Program-made: the position numbers and the translations under genes
The notes under the pieces: model-generated
What the model was told of the DNA's origin: nothing
Database searches by the model: none
What the model saw: the letters and a program-made list of their open reading frames with translations, nothing else
From: Pedobacter steynii
GTDB lineage: Bacteria; Bacteroidota; Bacteroidia; Sphingobacteriales; Sphingobacteriaceae
Assembly: GCF_001721645.1 (NCBI RefSeq)
Contig: NZ_CP017141.1
Span: 2,728,001-2,792,000 of the forward strand
Direction of reading: 5' to 3'
DNA: 64,000 nucleotides
Shown here: piece by piece, positions 49,003-57,016 of the stretch
Layout: the number at the start of each line of letters is the position of its first letter
How positions within the stretch are numbered: position 1 is the stretch's first letter

Positions 49003-50346
49003 ATGATGAAAAAGATTTTTGTATATGCACTGCTGTTAAGCTCAGTTTTAGCATCGTGTAAAAAAGAAGCGGCATTAAATGTCGATCTAAGTAAGACTAA
49101 TCCGAGTACTTTTGTACCCGGAACACTGGATAAATGGTTAGCCTCTAATTTTCTGGATCCATATAATATGGAAATATTATATCGGTTTGATCGTTTTCAG
49201 GCCCCGATTGATAAGGAGTTGGTTCCTGTAATCGAAGACCAGGTTCAGCCCGTGATGGAGGCTATCCGTGACTGCTGGATAGAGCCTTATCTTCAGATTG
49301 CCGGTGAAAATTTCCTTAAACCAATTATTCCAAAGCAAATCGCATTGGTTGGTAGCCCTCAGTATAATATCGACAATACCATTACCCTGGGTACTGCTGA
49401 TGCCGGAAGACGGATTAACCTGTTTACGATAAACGGGTACGATAAAGCAAATGTTCCAGGTGTTGAAGAGTTGATGCATACCATTCACCATGAATTTGTA
49501 CACATACTTCATCAGAATATTCCGGTTCCAGCTGATTTTGAACAGATTTCTCCTGAGCATATCGGCGGATCATGGGCAGCAAGAGATAATACCTTTGCAA
49601 TTGCAAAAGAACTTGGTTTTATTACCAGATATGCCAGGATGAACAGAGATGAGGATTTTGCGGAAACGGCTTCTACTTTACTGGTTGAAGGGCAGGAGGC
49701 ATACACAGCTTTTGCGAATACCAGCAGTGCTTCCGGGGAACTCAGGCTAAAAAGGAAAGAACAAATGGTGGTGGATTACTATAAAGTAAACCATGGCCTG
49801 GATTTTCGCGCATTACAGGATAAAATCTTGCTGGCAAAGGAAAAGCTAACAGGTCAGAAAAGATCGTTTGTGACTAACTTCAGTGAAGGTTTGTATAAAG
49901 GACTTACCTTCAGCAGAAATGCCGCCAGTCAGCCTGCAGCCTTCCTGACTGCTTTTGATGATAGCAGGGCAGCGGTTAGAGCGGAAACAGGACTTAGCCT
50001 CAGCGCGAATTTCTCCCTTGATTTTGCAAACCTTAGAACCAATACTTCTGATATGATTTTGAAGTTTACGGCTGGTTCTGCCGGAATTTGGTACAATGTT
50101 ACCCTGGCGACAGATCCTGCAAGTGGCAGATTAAGATTTTCATTAGCTGACCCGGGAGCAGGCACTGAATATGGAAATGGTGACTTTTTAAAACCTCAAA
50201 TGCAAACGCTATTAGATTATATGACACTTAGGGTTTTAAGAGGAGATTGGATAGAAAACCTGATTCCAAATTCGAAGGGAGTAGTTGCAGGATTTCTGAT
50301 TCCATCAACAAATCAATTGTCATTTTATGGTACACTAAAAAAATAA
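49003..50346 (+). CDS. Substrate import-associated zinc metallohydrolase lipoprotein
   Basis: A 447-residue lipoprotein (lipobox VLASC, C19). It has the zincin motif HEFVH at 163-167 (H163, E164, H167), and a likely third ligand E221 in DEDFAETAS, a gluzincin-like arrangement. This matches the family known to follow SusC/SusD pairs, in which a lipoprotein metallohydrolase is encoded with the importer. The C-terminal third (about 285-447) is a beta-rich domain with DUF4302-like character, ending TNQLSFYGTLKK. It probably cuts a polymer or protein at the cell surface so that SusCD can import the product. Confidence 0.85.
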   Translation: MMKKIFVYALLLSSVLASCKKEAALNVDLSKTNPSTFVPGTLDKWLASNFLDPYNMEILYRFDRFQAPIDKELVPVIEDQVQPVMEAIRDCWIEPYLQIAGENFLKPIIPKQIALVGSPQYNIDNTITLGTADAGRRINLFTINGYDKANVPGVEELMHTIHHEFVHILHQNIPVPADFEQISPEHIGGSWAARDNTFAIAKELGFITRYARMNRDEDFAETASTLLVEGQEAYTAFANTSSASGELRLKRKEQMVVDYYKVNHGLDFRALQDKILLAKEKLTGQKRSFVTNFSEGLYKGLTFSRNAASQPAAFLTAFDDSRAAVRAETGLSLSANFSLDFANLRTNTSDMILKFTAGSAGIWYNVTLATDPASGRLRFSLADPGAGTEYGNGDFLKPQMQTLLDYMTLRVLRGDWIENLIPNSKGVVAGFLIPSTNQLSFYGTLKK

Positions 50347-50369
50347 CCATTTAAAAAAATTAGAATCTA

Positions 50370-51695
50370 ATGAAAAAGATATTAATAATAGGACTTTTTG
50401 TAGTGCTGGGCATTCAGGCATGTAAAAAAGATCAGGAGCTGGTTGATAACCAGAAGCCAGAAGAACGCATTAGCGAGAGCCTGGAAAAATATAAAAAGGA
50501 ACTGGTAGGAAGTGCCAATGGATGGAAGGGTTTTCTATATACCACCGCGATGGGCGGAGGATATAGCTTCTACATGAACTTTGGAGATGATGGCAGGGTA
50601 ACCATGAGATCTGATTTCGATGCAGATGAGGCAACGGAGTCTAAAGGAAGTACTTTCCAGTTGAAGCAGGTAATGGCTCCGACACTAATTTTCGATACCT
50701 ATAATTACCTTCATTTATTATCTGACCCCAGCTCTAGTGTGTTTGGTGGAATTGAAGGACAAGGATATGGTTCTGATTTCGAATTTGAAATCAGGGAGCA
50801 GGTTGGAGATACTTTGAAATTGGTTGGTAAGAAACGGAATACTGAATTTGTACTGGTAAAAGCTACAGCGGCTGAGAAAGCATTTTATAACGGAGCTGAT
50901 TATCCGAAAATGATTTCGGATGTAAATCAGTATTTAGTGGAAAATCCTTTCCTGTTTATTCCTGATCCTAAAGATAATGCGAAGAAGATACAGGTTTCAG
51001 TGAAGCCCGGACTTGATTCCAGAAGTTTTTTACTGAATCTACTTAATGGAGGAGTTATTACTGGAGGCGAAGTTCCACTTTCCTTTTCTCCGGCGGGCTT
51101 CAGGTTCCGTAATCCACTGAGTTTTCAAACTGCTAACTTCTTGTCTCTGGACTGGGATAAATCTGCCAGAAAGCTATTCCTGAACACTTCAGGTGGAAGA
51201 GTTGAAGTGAAAACGAGTACGTCAGCAATTATTCCATTGCATTTGTTAATTGGTACTGCTGCAAGCTCTTTTGGAATTCCCGGAAGTACTCCGTTACCTG
51301 GTTCGAGTGATTCGTTTATTGCAGGATACAATTCGGTAAAAACGGCCGCTGCCGGATTCAATTCTACGATAAGTGATTTTAGCTTCGATTTTAATAAGAA
51401 TGCCAAGACTTTTGTAATCAGCTTTACCTTAAATCAGCAGGGAAATCTTTTTGCTGCTGTATATACGTATGATTATACCCAAACAGAAAACGGTGAATTT
51501 AAGTTTAGCGGTTTAATTGCCAGTGGAGGTGCAGGCCCTGCATTGTTACCTGCAATGAGAGCTGCAATGCTGAATCGTTTCGATAATGATACGTTTACTG
51601 TTGATTACTATAATGATTTGACGACCGGACGTTTGTTAGGTAAGATGACGAGTAAGGAACAACCTGGATTTAATTTTACAGGAGTTCTTAGATAA
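50370..51695 (+). CDS. DUF4302-family lipoprotein
   Basis: A 441-residue lipoprotein (lipobox GIQAC, C18, followed by KKDQE). It contains the DUF4302 start LVGSANGWKGFLYTTAMGGGYSFYMNFGDDGRVTMRSDF and long beta-rich repeats with an EIREQVGDTLKLVGKKRNTEFVLVKA segment. The family is found almost only beside SusCD/metallohydrolase sets; its role is unknown, perhaps surface binding. It is the last gene of the operon, with a strong terminator 24 bases on. Confidence 0.88.
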   Translation: MKKILIIGLFVVLGIQACKKDQELVDNQKPEERISESLEKYKKELVGSANGWKGFLYTTAMGGGYSFYMNFGDDGRVTMRSDFDADEATESKGSTFQLKQVMAPTLIFDTYNYLHLLSDPSSSVFGGIEGQGYGSDFEFEIREQVGDTLKLVGKKRNTEFVLVKATAAEKAFYNGADYPKMISDVNQYLVENPFLFIPDPKDNAKKIQVSVKPGLDSRSFLLNLLNGGVITGGEVPLSFSPAGFRFRNPLSFQTANFLSLDWDKSARKLFLNTSGGRVEVKTSTSAIIPLHLLIGTAASSFGIPGSTPLPGSSDSFIAGYNSVKTAAAGFNSTISDFSFDFNKNAKTFVISFTLNQQGNLFAAVYTYDYTQTENGEFKFSGLIASGGAGPALLPAMRAAMLNRFDNDTFTVDYYNDLTTGRLLGKMTSKEQPGFNFTGVLR

Positions 51696-51718
51696 TAATA
51701 AATCCCCCCTCTCGTTGA

Positions 51719-51750
51719 GGTCGGTAAACTTAGGTTTGCCGGCCTTTTTT
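51719..51750 (+). terminator. Terminator of the SusCD operon
   Basis: GGTCGGTAAAC (51719-51729) pairs with GTTTGCCGGCC (51734-51744) with two G-U pairs and loop TTAG, followed by six T residues (51745-51750). Confidence 0.9.
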
Positions 51751-51800
51751 ATGTGATATTTTTTACAATACGAACGCACTTATCTCTAAGCTTCTTTCCC

Positions 51801-51808
51801 TATATTTG
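51801..51808 (+). promoter_or_regulatory. Putative -7 box of the small membrane protein gene (leaderless arrangement)
   Basis: TATATTTG matches TAnnTTTG exactly and ends four bases before ATG 51813, so the transcript should begin almost at the start codon. Confidence 0.6.
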
Positions 51809-51812
51809 CAAC

Positions 51813-52073
51813 ATGAAAAAGATAGCATATGTCTTCCTTTTTATGGTTTTGTTGCTGAGTTCCAATATGCCATCTGCCAGCGCACAATGTGCGATGTGTA
51901 CCGTTAGTGCCGAACAAAGTGTTAAAAACGGAAATACACAGGGAAAAGGCCTCAATACAGGAATTATTTACCTTCTTGCTATTCCTTATCTGCTCATTAC
52001 AGGAATGGGGATTTTATGGTATGTCAAGTACCGTAAGAAAACCCCGGAACAGGTATTTAACATTTCGGAATAA
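51813..52073 (+). CDS. Small exported membrane protein with CxxC motif
   Basis: An 86-residue protein with signal peptide (MKKIAYVFLFMVLLLSSNMPSASAQ), a CAMC motif immediately after the cleavage site, a short loop and one TM helix (about 51-69), then a basic tail. Homologous small proteins with this layout appear widely in Bacteroidota but have no assigned role. The real start is ATG 51813, since the longer frame to 51753 would run through the promoter box. Confidence 0.75.
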   Translation: MKKIAYVFLFMVLLLSSNMPSASAQCAMCTVSAEQSVKNGNTQGKGLNTGIIYLLAIPYLLITGMGILWYVKYRKKTPEQVFNISE

Positions 52074-52113
52074 TTTCTTCTGCCTGCTTCTCTGCAGGCA
52101 TTTAACAGCAGAT

Positions 52114-52512
52114 ATGGAAAGAACCTCTAAGTTGTATGCACTTGTGCATGGGAAATGCCCACAGTGTCGCAGAGGCGATATTTTTACCGGAAGTCTGTAT
52201 GGTTTCAATATTCAGCGAACCAATACGGTATGCAGTCATTGTGATTTTCGTTTCGAGATAGAGCCGGGTTATTTTTATGCAGCAATGTATGTAAGTTATG
52301 CGATGAACTGCGCGGAGATGATTTCACTCGGAGTAGCTGCTTATGTTCTGTCCGGTGGCTGGCTTGAATTTGAATCTTTTTGGTTATACATTACCGTGAT
52401 TTTTTCCGGATGTTTAATCCTGGCCCCATTTAACTATCGCTATTCCCGCGTGATTTTATTACATTGGCTATCACCAAAAATTAAGTACAACGCCTATTAC
52501 GATAAGCCATGA
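52114..52512 (+). CDS. DUF983-family membrane protein
   Basis: A 132-residue protein. The N-terminus has two zinc-ribbon-like Cys pairs: CPQCRRGDIF and CSHCDFRFEIEPGYFYAAM. Two TM helices follow (about 55-78 and 86-106). DUF983 proteins are linked to heme-copper oxidase biogenesis in some proteobacteria, but here the role is not shown. The start is ATG 52114; the frame is open further upstream but that part overlaps the previous gene. It overlaps the next gene by ATGA. Confidence 0.85.
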   Translation: MERTSKLYALVHGKCPQCRRGDIFTGSLYGFNIQRTNTVCSHCDFRFEIEPGYFYAAMYVSYAMNCAEMISLGVAAYVLSGGWLEFESFWLYITVIFSGCLILAPFNYRYSRVILLHWLSPKIKYNAYYDKP

Positions 52513-53171
52513 TTAAACCAGAAACATTAGCTTTTATAACCGACGTCGCCCAGAATAATACCCGCGAATGGTTTGCAGAAAATAAAGGCAGATACGAAAC
52601 CGCAAAGGATGATGTATTGGCTTTTGTGGATCAGCTGATTCCACTGCTGGCTGCAGTTGATCCGGAATTTTCAATTGATACCCCAGCGAAAAAATGTTTG
52701 CTCCGCATTTACAGGGATGTAAGGTTCAGTAAAAATAAAGACCCTTATAAGAATAACTACGGCATCTCTTTCAATGTGAAAGGAAAAGGCATTCCAGACC
52801 CGGGATATTACCTTCACATCCAACCGGGACAATGTTTTTTAGGTGCAGGATTCTGGATGCCTGAAGCACCTGTACTCAAGAAAATCAGAGAAGAAATAGA
52901 TTATAATACTTCAGAATTTTTAAATATTATACATGCTAAAAGTTTTGAAAACACGTTTAAACTGAGTCAGGAGGATAAACTGAAAAATGCGCCCAAAGGT
53001 TATGAGGTTGACCATCCTCAAATTGAACTGTTAAAGCTAAAAAGCTTTATTGCGATTTATCCGCTGAAAGACAAAGAATTGCTGGAAGCCGGAATCGTGG
53101 ATAAGTTGAAAACTGCTTTTGAAAGTGTTTATCCCTTTATATTATTTTTGAGAAATGCCGTAGCGCAATAG
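52509..53171 (+). CDS. DUF2461-family protein
   Basis: A 220-residue cytosolic protein matching DUF2461 (TIGR02453): ETLAFITDVAQNNTREWFAENKGRYE, PAKKCLLRIYRDVRFSKNKDPYKNNYGISF and PGYYLHIQPGQCFLGAGFWMPEAPVLKKIREEI in pieces. The function of the family is unknown. Its ATG overlaps the TGA of the DUF983 gene, and the OmpA-family gene follows five bases later. Confidence 0.9.
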   Translation: MIKPETLAFITDVAQNNTREWFAENKGRYETAKDDVLAFVDQLIPLLAAVDPEFSIDTPAKKCLLRIYRDVRFSKNKDPYKNNYGISFNVKGKGIPDPGYYLHIQPGQCFLGAGFWMPEAPVLKKIREEIDYNTSEFLNIIHAKSFENTFKLSQEDKLKNAPKGYEVDHPQIELLKLKSFIAIYPLKDKELLEAGIVDKLKTAFESVYPFILFLRNAVAQ

Positions 53172-53176
53172 TTATT

Positions 53177-54019
53177 ATGAAAAGAACCGTTTTACTCTTA
53201 TTTGCAGGATTGTTTGCAACCGCATTCAGCGCCTGTGTGGTGTTATCCCCTAAAAAGTATAAAGCCTTATTGGCAAAACAGGATTCATTGAGTTCTGGTC
53301 TGGAGCAGGCGCACCTGAAGGGAGAATACCTGGAAGGTTTGATTGCGAGATTGAAAAAAGACACCACCGGCCTCAGTGCGACTTTAAATGATCTGAGAAA
53401 TAAGTATTCTGAAATAGATGGCAACTATGCCAAGTTAAAAGATAACAGCTCTACAGAGATCAGCAAACTTTCTCAGGATCTTAAAAAGAGAGAGCAGCGT
53501 CTGAAAGAAGTAGAAGAGATCCTGCGTAAGCGTGACGAAGCGACCAATCAGCTGAAGGAAAAATTGCAGCAAGCCTTACTGGGTTTTACGAAAAGCGGCT
53601 TAACGGTAGAAATTAAAAACGGAAAGGTGTACGTGTCGCTTATGGATAAATTATTGTTCCCTTCGGGCAGTATTATTATTGATGAAAAAGGAAAGCAGGC
53701 ACTTACCCAGCTGGCAGGTGTTCTGAAAGAACAGCCGGAAATTAACATTGCCGTAGAAGGACATACGGATTCTCAGAAAATCACTAACCTTGGGCAGATA
53801 AAAGACAATTGGGACCTCAGTGTATTGAGATCGACCTCTGTAGTCCGGTATCTGACGGAAGTTGCCAAGGTAGAAGGTGTCCGTATGACCGCGACAGGTA
53901 AAGGTGAATTTCAACCCTTGGCACCAAATACAGGTGCTGACGGCAGAAGTAAAAACAGAAGAATTGAAATTGTACTTTCTCCTAAGTTGGACGAGTTGTA
54001 CAACCTGATTAAACAATAG
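53177..54019 (+). CDS. OmpA-family lipoprotein
   Basis: A 280-residue lipoprotein with lipobox FSAC (C20). A coiled-coil region (about 30-135, with heptads such as LKKREQRLKEVEEILRKRDE) leads to a C-terminal OmpA domain (about 150-272): LLFPSGSIIIDEKGKQALTQLAGVL, INIAVEGHTDSQKI, WDLSVLRSTSVVRYLTEV and NRRIEIVLSP. It should tie the outer membrane to peptidoglycan. The terminator just after it is shared with the convergent rfbC. Confidence 0.92.
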   Translation: MKRTVLLLFAGLFATAFSACVVLSPKKYKALLAKQDSLSSGLEQAHLKGEYLEGLIARLKKDTTGLSATLNDLRNKYSEIDGNYAKLKDNSSTEISKLSQDLKKREQRLKEVEEILRKRDEATNQLKEKLQQALLGFTKSGLTVEIKNGKVYVSLMDKLLFPSGSIIIDEKGKQALTQLAGVLKEQPEINIAVEGHTDSQKITNLGQIKDNWDLSVLRSTSVVRYLTEVAKVEGVRMTATGKGEFQPLAPNTGADGRSKNRRIEIVLSPKLDELYNLIKQ

Positions 54020-54035
54020 TTCTGTAAATAGGAAT

Positions 54036-54075
54036 AAAAAAAATCGCCCTGAACCATTCAGGGCGATTTTTTTTT
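54036..54075. terminator. Bidirectional terminator between the OmpA-family gene and rfbC
   Basis: TCGCCCTGAA (54044-54053) pairs with TTCAGGGCGA (54057-54066) around loop CCA, flanked by eight A residues on the left (54036-54043) and nine T residues on the right (54067-54075). Both strands therefore have a stem followed by a T-run. Confidence 0.92.
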
Positions 54076-54089
54076 ATTCCTGTTGGCCT

Positions 54090-54644
54090 TTAGAAAGGAC
54101 TGTTAAAATCTTTAAATGCAGGAAGGATCTGATCCTTATCAGAGATGATAAATCCTTCTTCAGGAAGGAACTTGTTCCACTGAATATTCAGATCTGCGTC
54201 ATTCCAGATTAACCCTATTTCTGAAGCCTTGTCGTAATAATTACTTACTTTGTAAGTAAAGATAGTTTCGTCTTCCAGGGTTAAAAAACCATGTGCAAAT
54301 CCTGGGGGAACCCAAAGTTGCCGGTGGTTTTCTCCGCTAAGTTCAATTGCATAATGAGTACCATAAGTAGGAGAGTCCTTTCTGATGTCTACGACAACAT
54401 CGATCACTTTTCCCTGGATTACCCGAACAAGTTTACCTTGGGCAAAGGGATCTTTTTGTGCATGTAAACCTCTTAAAGCTCCTTTCTGTGAAAAGGATTG
54501 GTTGTCCTGGACAAAGCTGACATTAATGCCTGCATCTGCCAGTGTCTTTGCGTTGAAACTTTCGTAAAAATAGCCGCGGTTGTCTTTCCACACTTTTGGC
54601 TCTATGATCAGTAGGCCTGCAATGGGCGTTTCTATAATATTCAT
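54090..54644 (-). CDS. rfbC: dTDP-4-dehydrorhamnose 3,5-epimerase
   Basis: A 184-residue cupin-fold enzyme that epimerises dTDP-4-keto-6-deoxyglucose on the way to dTDP-rhamnose. Family motifs are LLIIEPKVWKDNRGYFYESFN, FVQDNQSFSQKGALRGLHAQ (catalytic His), GKVIDVVVDIRKDSPTYG and LWVPPGFAHGFLTLEDETIFTYKVSNYYD. No other rfb or rml genes are in the window, so it is separated from its pathway partners. It follows the DUF4286 gene by eight bases. Confidence 0.95.
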   Translation of the reverse strand: MNIIETPIAGLLIIEPKVWKDNRGYFYESFNAKTLADAGINVSFVQDNQSFSQKGALRGLHAQKDPFAQGKLVRVIQGKVIDVVVDIRKDSPTYGTHYAIELSGENHRQLWVPPGFAHGFLTLEDETIFTYKVSNYYDKASEIGLIWNDADLNIQWNKFLPEEGFIISDKDQILPAFKDFNSPF

Positions 54645-54652
54645 ATTAGGGA

Positions 54653-54955
54653 TTAGATTACATATTCCATCAGCGTGCGAAAGGAAACGGCTTGATTTTC
54701 AAATTTCGCTACTGCTTCAGCCTGGAAGGCCGGGGCATGATTTTCCTGATAATCCAGGTAATCGGCCATGTTGTCCACTACATATTGGGCACAATAAGTA
54801 ACCCCTTCATTTGGAGAATCCACTACTTTCAGTAAACGATGAGAAACAAATTTCCCTGTAGACATTACCGCCGGAATGTGGAGCTCCTGCATCCACTGCA
54901 ACCAGCGGTCGGCAGCGGCATCTTCAATTATTGAAGTAACATTGTATAATAACAT
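54653..54955 (-). CDS. DUF4286-family small protein
   Basis: A 100-residue cytosolic protein with a dimeric alpha/beta-barrel-like pattern: LLYNVTSIIEDAAADRWLQWMQELHIP, FVSHRLLKVV and GVTYCAQYVVDNMADYLDYQ, as in DUF4286. I chose ATG 54955; the frame is open to 55051 but that would overlap the TPR gene. A TATCTTTG box lies four bases before the ATG on the minus strand, so it may be leaderless and start its own transcript with rfbC. Confidence 0.85.
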   Translation of the reverse strand: MLLYNVTSIIEDAAADRWLQWMQELHIPAVMSTGKFVSHRLLKVVDSPNEGVTYCAQYVVDNMADYLDYQENHAPAFQAEAVAKFENQAVSFRTLMEYVI

Positions 54956-54959
54956 TTGG

Positions 54960-54967
54960 CAAAGATA
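54960..54967 (-). promoter_or_regulatory. Putative -7 box of the DUF4286-rfbC pair (leaderless arrangement)
   Basis: The minus strand reads TATCTTTG, an exact TAnnTTTG match, four bases before ATG 54955 and just past the TPR gene stop at 54972. Confidence 0.5.
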
Positions 54968-54971
54968 GGAA

Positions 54972-56780
54972 CTATGTACCAATAATATCTCCGCGAAGTT
55001 TCCTAAAACGTTTTCTTGCTTCGGTAGTATACATGCTGCCCGGATAATCATTGATCAGCTTCTGATACAATGCTTTTGCCTGCTCATTATCTTTGATATT
55101 GCGCTCATAAAGGTCGGCAAGCGTAAACAATGCATCATCCGCCCATATGCTGGCCTGTTGTTTTTCCGTTAGCTCCTTCAATACAGCTATCGCCTGAGTA
55201 AGTTCATTATTTTTAATATAGATTCTTGATTTTGCCATCAGGATATCATCCAGAAGGCTATTGTTCGGGAAGGCTATAGCAATGCTATCCAATTTTATCA
55301 TGGCTTTGGAAGGAAGGTTTCTGAACTGAAGCATTTCTGCATCAGCATACATTTTTAGTGCGCTGCTGTCTGTACTGGATTGAAGGTTGTCCGAAATCAG
55401 CAGGCTCAGGTTCAGTGCGTCATTGGCAATCAGCTGTGAGGTGGAGGCCTTCAGGATGTCTGCCTGTGATTTCGCATAGGTAAAATTTCCCTGATAAAAG
55501 GAAAGTCGGGCAGAGCGGTATCTGGCTTCATTTCCGATCGCCTGGTTTTCAAATTGTTTTGCTACCTGTTCATAAAGCAGAATGGCTTCCCAGGGTTGCT
55601 GGGTTAAAATATAAATGTCTCCAAGATCAAGTTTTAGCTGCCCGGTTTCTGCTATAGGAAGACCAGTGATTTTAAGCGCCTCTTCCAGGCCTTTTTCAGC
55701 CTTGTCAAGATCATTCAGGTAATAGGCCTGAAGATTTACCCATTTTTTTAAGGCGAAGACTGTCTGCGGTGTTTTCCCATATTCATCCATAATGGATTGA
55801 TAAGCTGCTGCTAATTCGTTAATGGCTGTGTTTTCAAATTTTCCTGCAATCAGCAATTGATATTTGGCATTCAGTAATTCAACTTTTGCCGGGAGGTAGA
55901 ATGGATTCTCCTTACCCTTTAACAGCAGGTATTCGTAGGCTTTGATCGCTACCGGATAGGCCTGATTGCTAAGAAAAGTATTGGCGGTCTGATATAGAAT
56001 TGTTCCATCATCTTTGGTCCGTTTGTCTTGTGCAATCAATTGTCTCAGTGCCATCTCATATTCCTGTTGTTGCAGGTATTGCCAGATTAATAATTTTGTA
56101 TAGATTTCTGTTTGAGGTTCTTTTTGAATCTTTTTTAGTAAAGCAGCTTGCAGTAGCTGGTAATCTGCATTGTCTTCAAAGACCGTAGACAACACGCTTT
56201 CTGCCTGAGGAAGCAATTGTGGCATTTCAGGAAGCGCATTCAGGTACTCCTGGATCAGCATGTTTTTATCCTTTTTATAACGATAAATACTCAGCAATTC
56301 AAAAGTGAAAGGCTTATTGTCGTTCATGAGCTTTCTCCCCTGCAGAAAGGTGGTAATGGCCATGTCATATGCCTGGAAATTATAGAAATTATTGGCCAGT
56401 TCTCTGATCTTATATTCTTCTGCAGGCAGGTTATTAATGGCCTGAAGATATTGTTTGTTGGCTTCGGCAATCTGCCCTTTTTCCTGGTAAAATCGGCCGA
56501 GTGCAATGCTGTAAGCCGGTTTTTTTGGATTTTGTCTGATCAGTTTTTTGACCAGCTTTTCCGCTTCTTCAAATTTTTTAATCTTTAATAATGAAGTGAA
56601 ATACAATTCAAAGTAAGCGTCACTGTTGGTCTTGTTGAAGAGCTTCTCCAATAAAATAGCCGCTTCCTGAAACTGACCCTGCTGATAATATTGATAGGCA
56701 AGCGCATCATCTACACTCTCCTGGGCGGAAGAACATACAACAGAGAGGCAAAGGGATAGAATTAAAATTATTTTTTTCAT
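54972..56780 (-). CDS. Exported tetratricopeptide-repeat protein
   Basis: A 602-residue protein with signal peptide (MKKIILILSLCLSVVCSSAQ) followed by helical TPR-type repeats throughout, such as ALAYQYYQQGQFQEAAILLEKLF, KPAYSIALGRFYQEKGQIAEANKQYL, ARYRSARLSFYQGNFTYAKSQADIL and ADLYERNIKDNEQAKALYQKLINDYPGSMYTTEARKRFRKL. It is probably periplasmic and acts as a protein-protein scaffold, perhaps in outer-membrane or cell-wall assembly. Repeats are divergent, so I give no specific function. Confidence 0.85.
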   Translation of the reverse strand: MKKIILILSLCLSVVCSSAQESVDDALAYQYYQQGQFQEAAILLEKLFNKTNSDAYFELYFTSLLKIKKFEEAEKLVKKLIRQNPKKPAYSIALGRFYQEKGQIAEANKQYLQAINNLPAEEYKIRELANNFYNFQAYDMAITTFLQGRKLMNDNKPFTFELLSIYRYKKDKNMLIQEYLNALPEMPQLLPQAESVLSTVFEDNADYQLLQAALLKKIQKEPQTEIYTKLLIWQYLQQQEYEMALRQLIAQDKRTKDDGTILYQTANTFLSNQAYPVAIKAYEYLLLKGKENPFYLPAKVELLNAKYQLLIAGKFENTAINELAAAYQSIMDEYGKTPQTVFALKKWVNLQAYYLNDLDKAEKGLEEALKITGLPIAETGQLKLDLGDIYILTQQPWEAILLYEQVAKQFENQAIGNEARYRSARLSFYQGNFTYAKSQADILKASTSQLIANDALNLSLLISDNLQSSTDSSALKMYADAEMLQFRNLPSKAMIKLDSIAIAFPNNSLLDDILMAKSRIYIKNNELTQAIAVLKELTEKQQASIWADDALFTLADLYERNIKDNEQAKALYQKLINDYPGSMYTTEARKRFRKLRGDIIGT

Positions 56781-56992
56781 GCAGATAAAGGGTACAGGAA
56801 CCTAAAATTAACGATTTAAAGGTTAATTTATGCGGTATATGCACAAGATTAATACATACCGGTATTTTAAATGTTACTCATTTATATTCCCATACCACAA
56901 AAAAGTAATTATATTCAACATCATACCCCAGTATAAAGGAGTATAAAAGTAACAATATTGGTGTATAGCCTTTTTAGAAAGGCAGCGTTGTG

Positions 56993-57000
56993 TAGCTTTG
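56993..57000 (+). promoter_or_regulatory. Putative -7 box of the S9-like/two-component operon
   Basis: TAGCTTTG matches TAnnTTTG, 16 bases before ATG 57017. A short dyad, GCCTTT TTAG AAAGGC (56968-56983), lies just upstream in the -25 to -40 region and could be an operator. The 236-base gap back to the TPR gene holds no gene. Confidence 0.55.
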
Positions 57001-57016
57001 CAGGCTATTAAATAAT

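Noticed and set aside
51889..52113. Long N-terminal extension of the DUF983 gene.
   Set aside because: It overlaps the preceding CAMC protein gene and adds sequence unlike the family; ATG 52114 gives the usual length.
54956..55051. Extension of the DUF4286 gene to 55051.
   Set aside because: It would overlap the TPR gene and cross a promoter-like box; ATG 54955 gives the normal family length.
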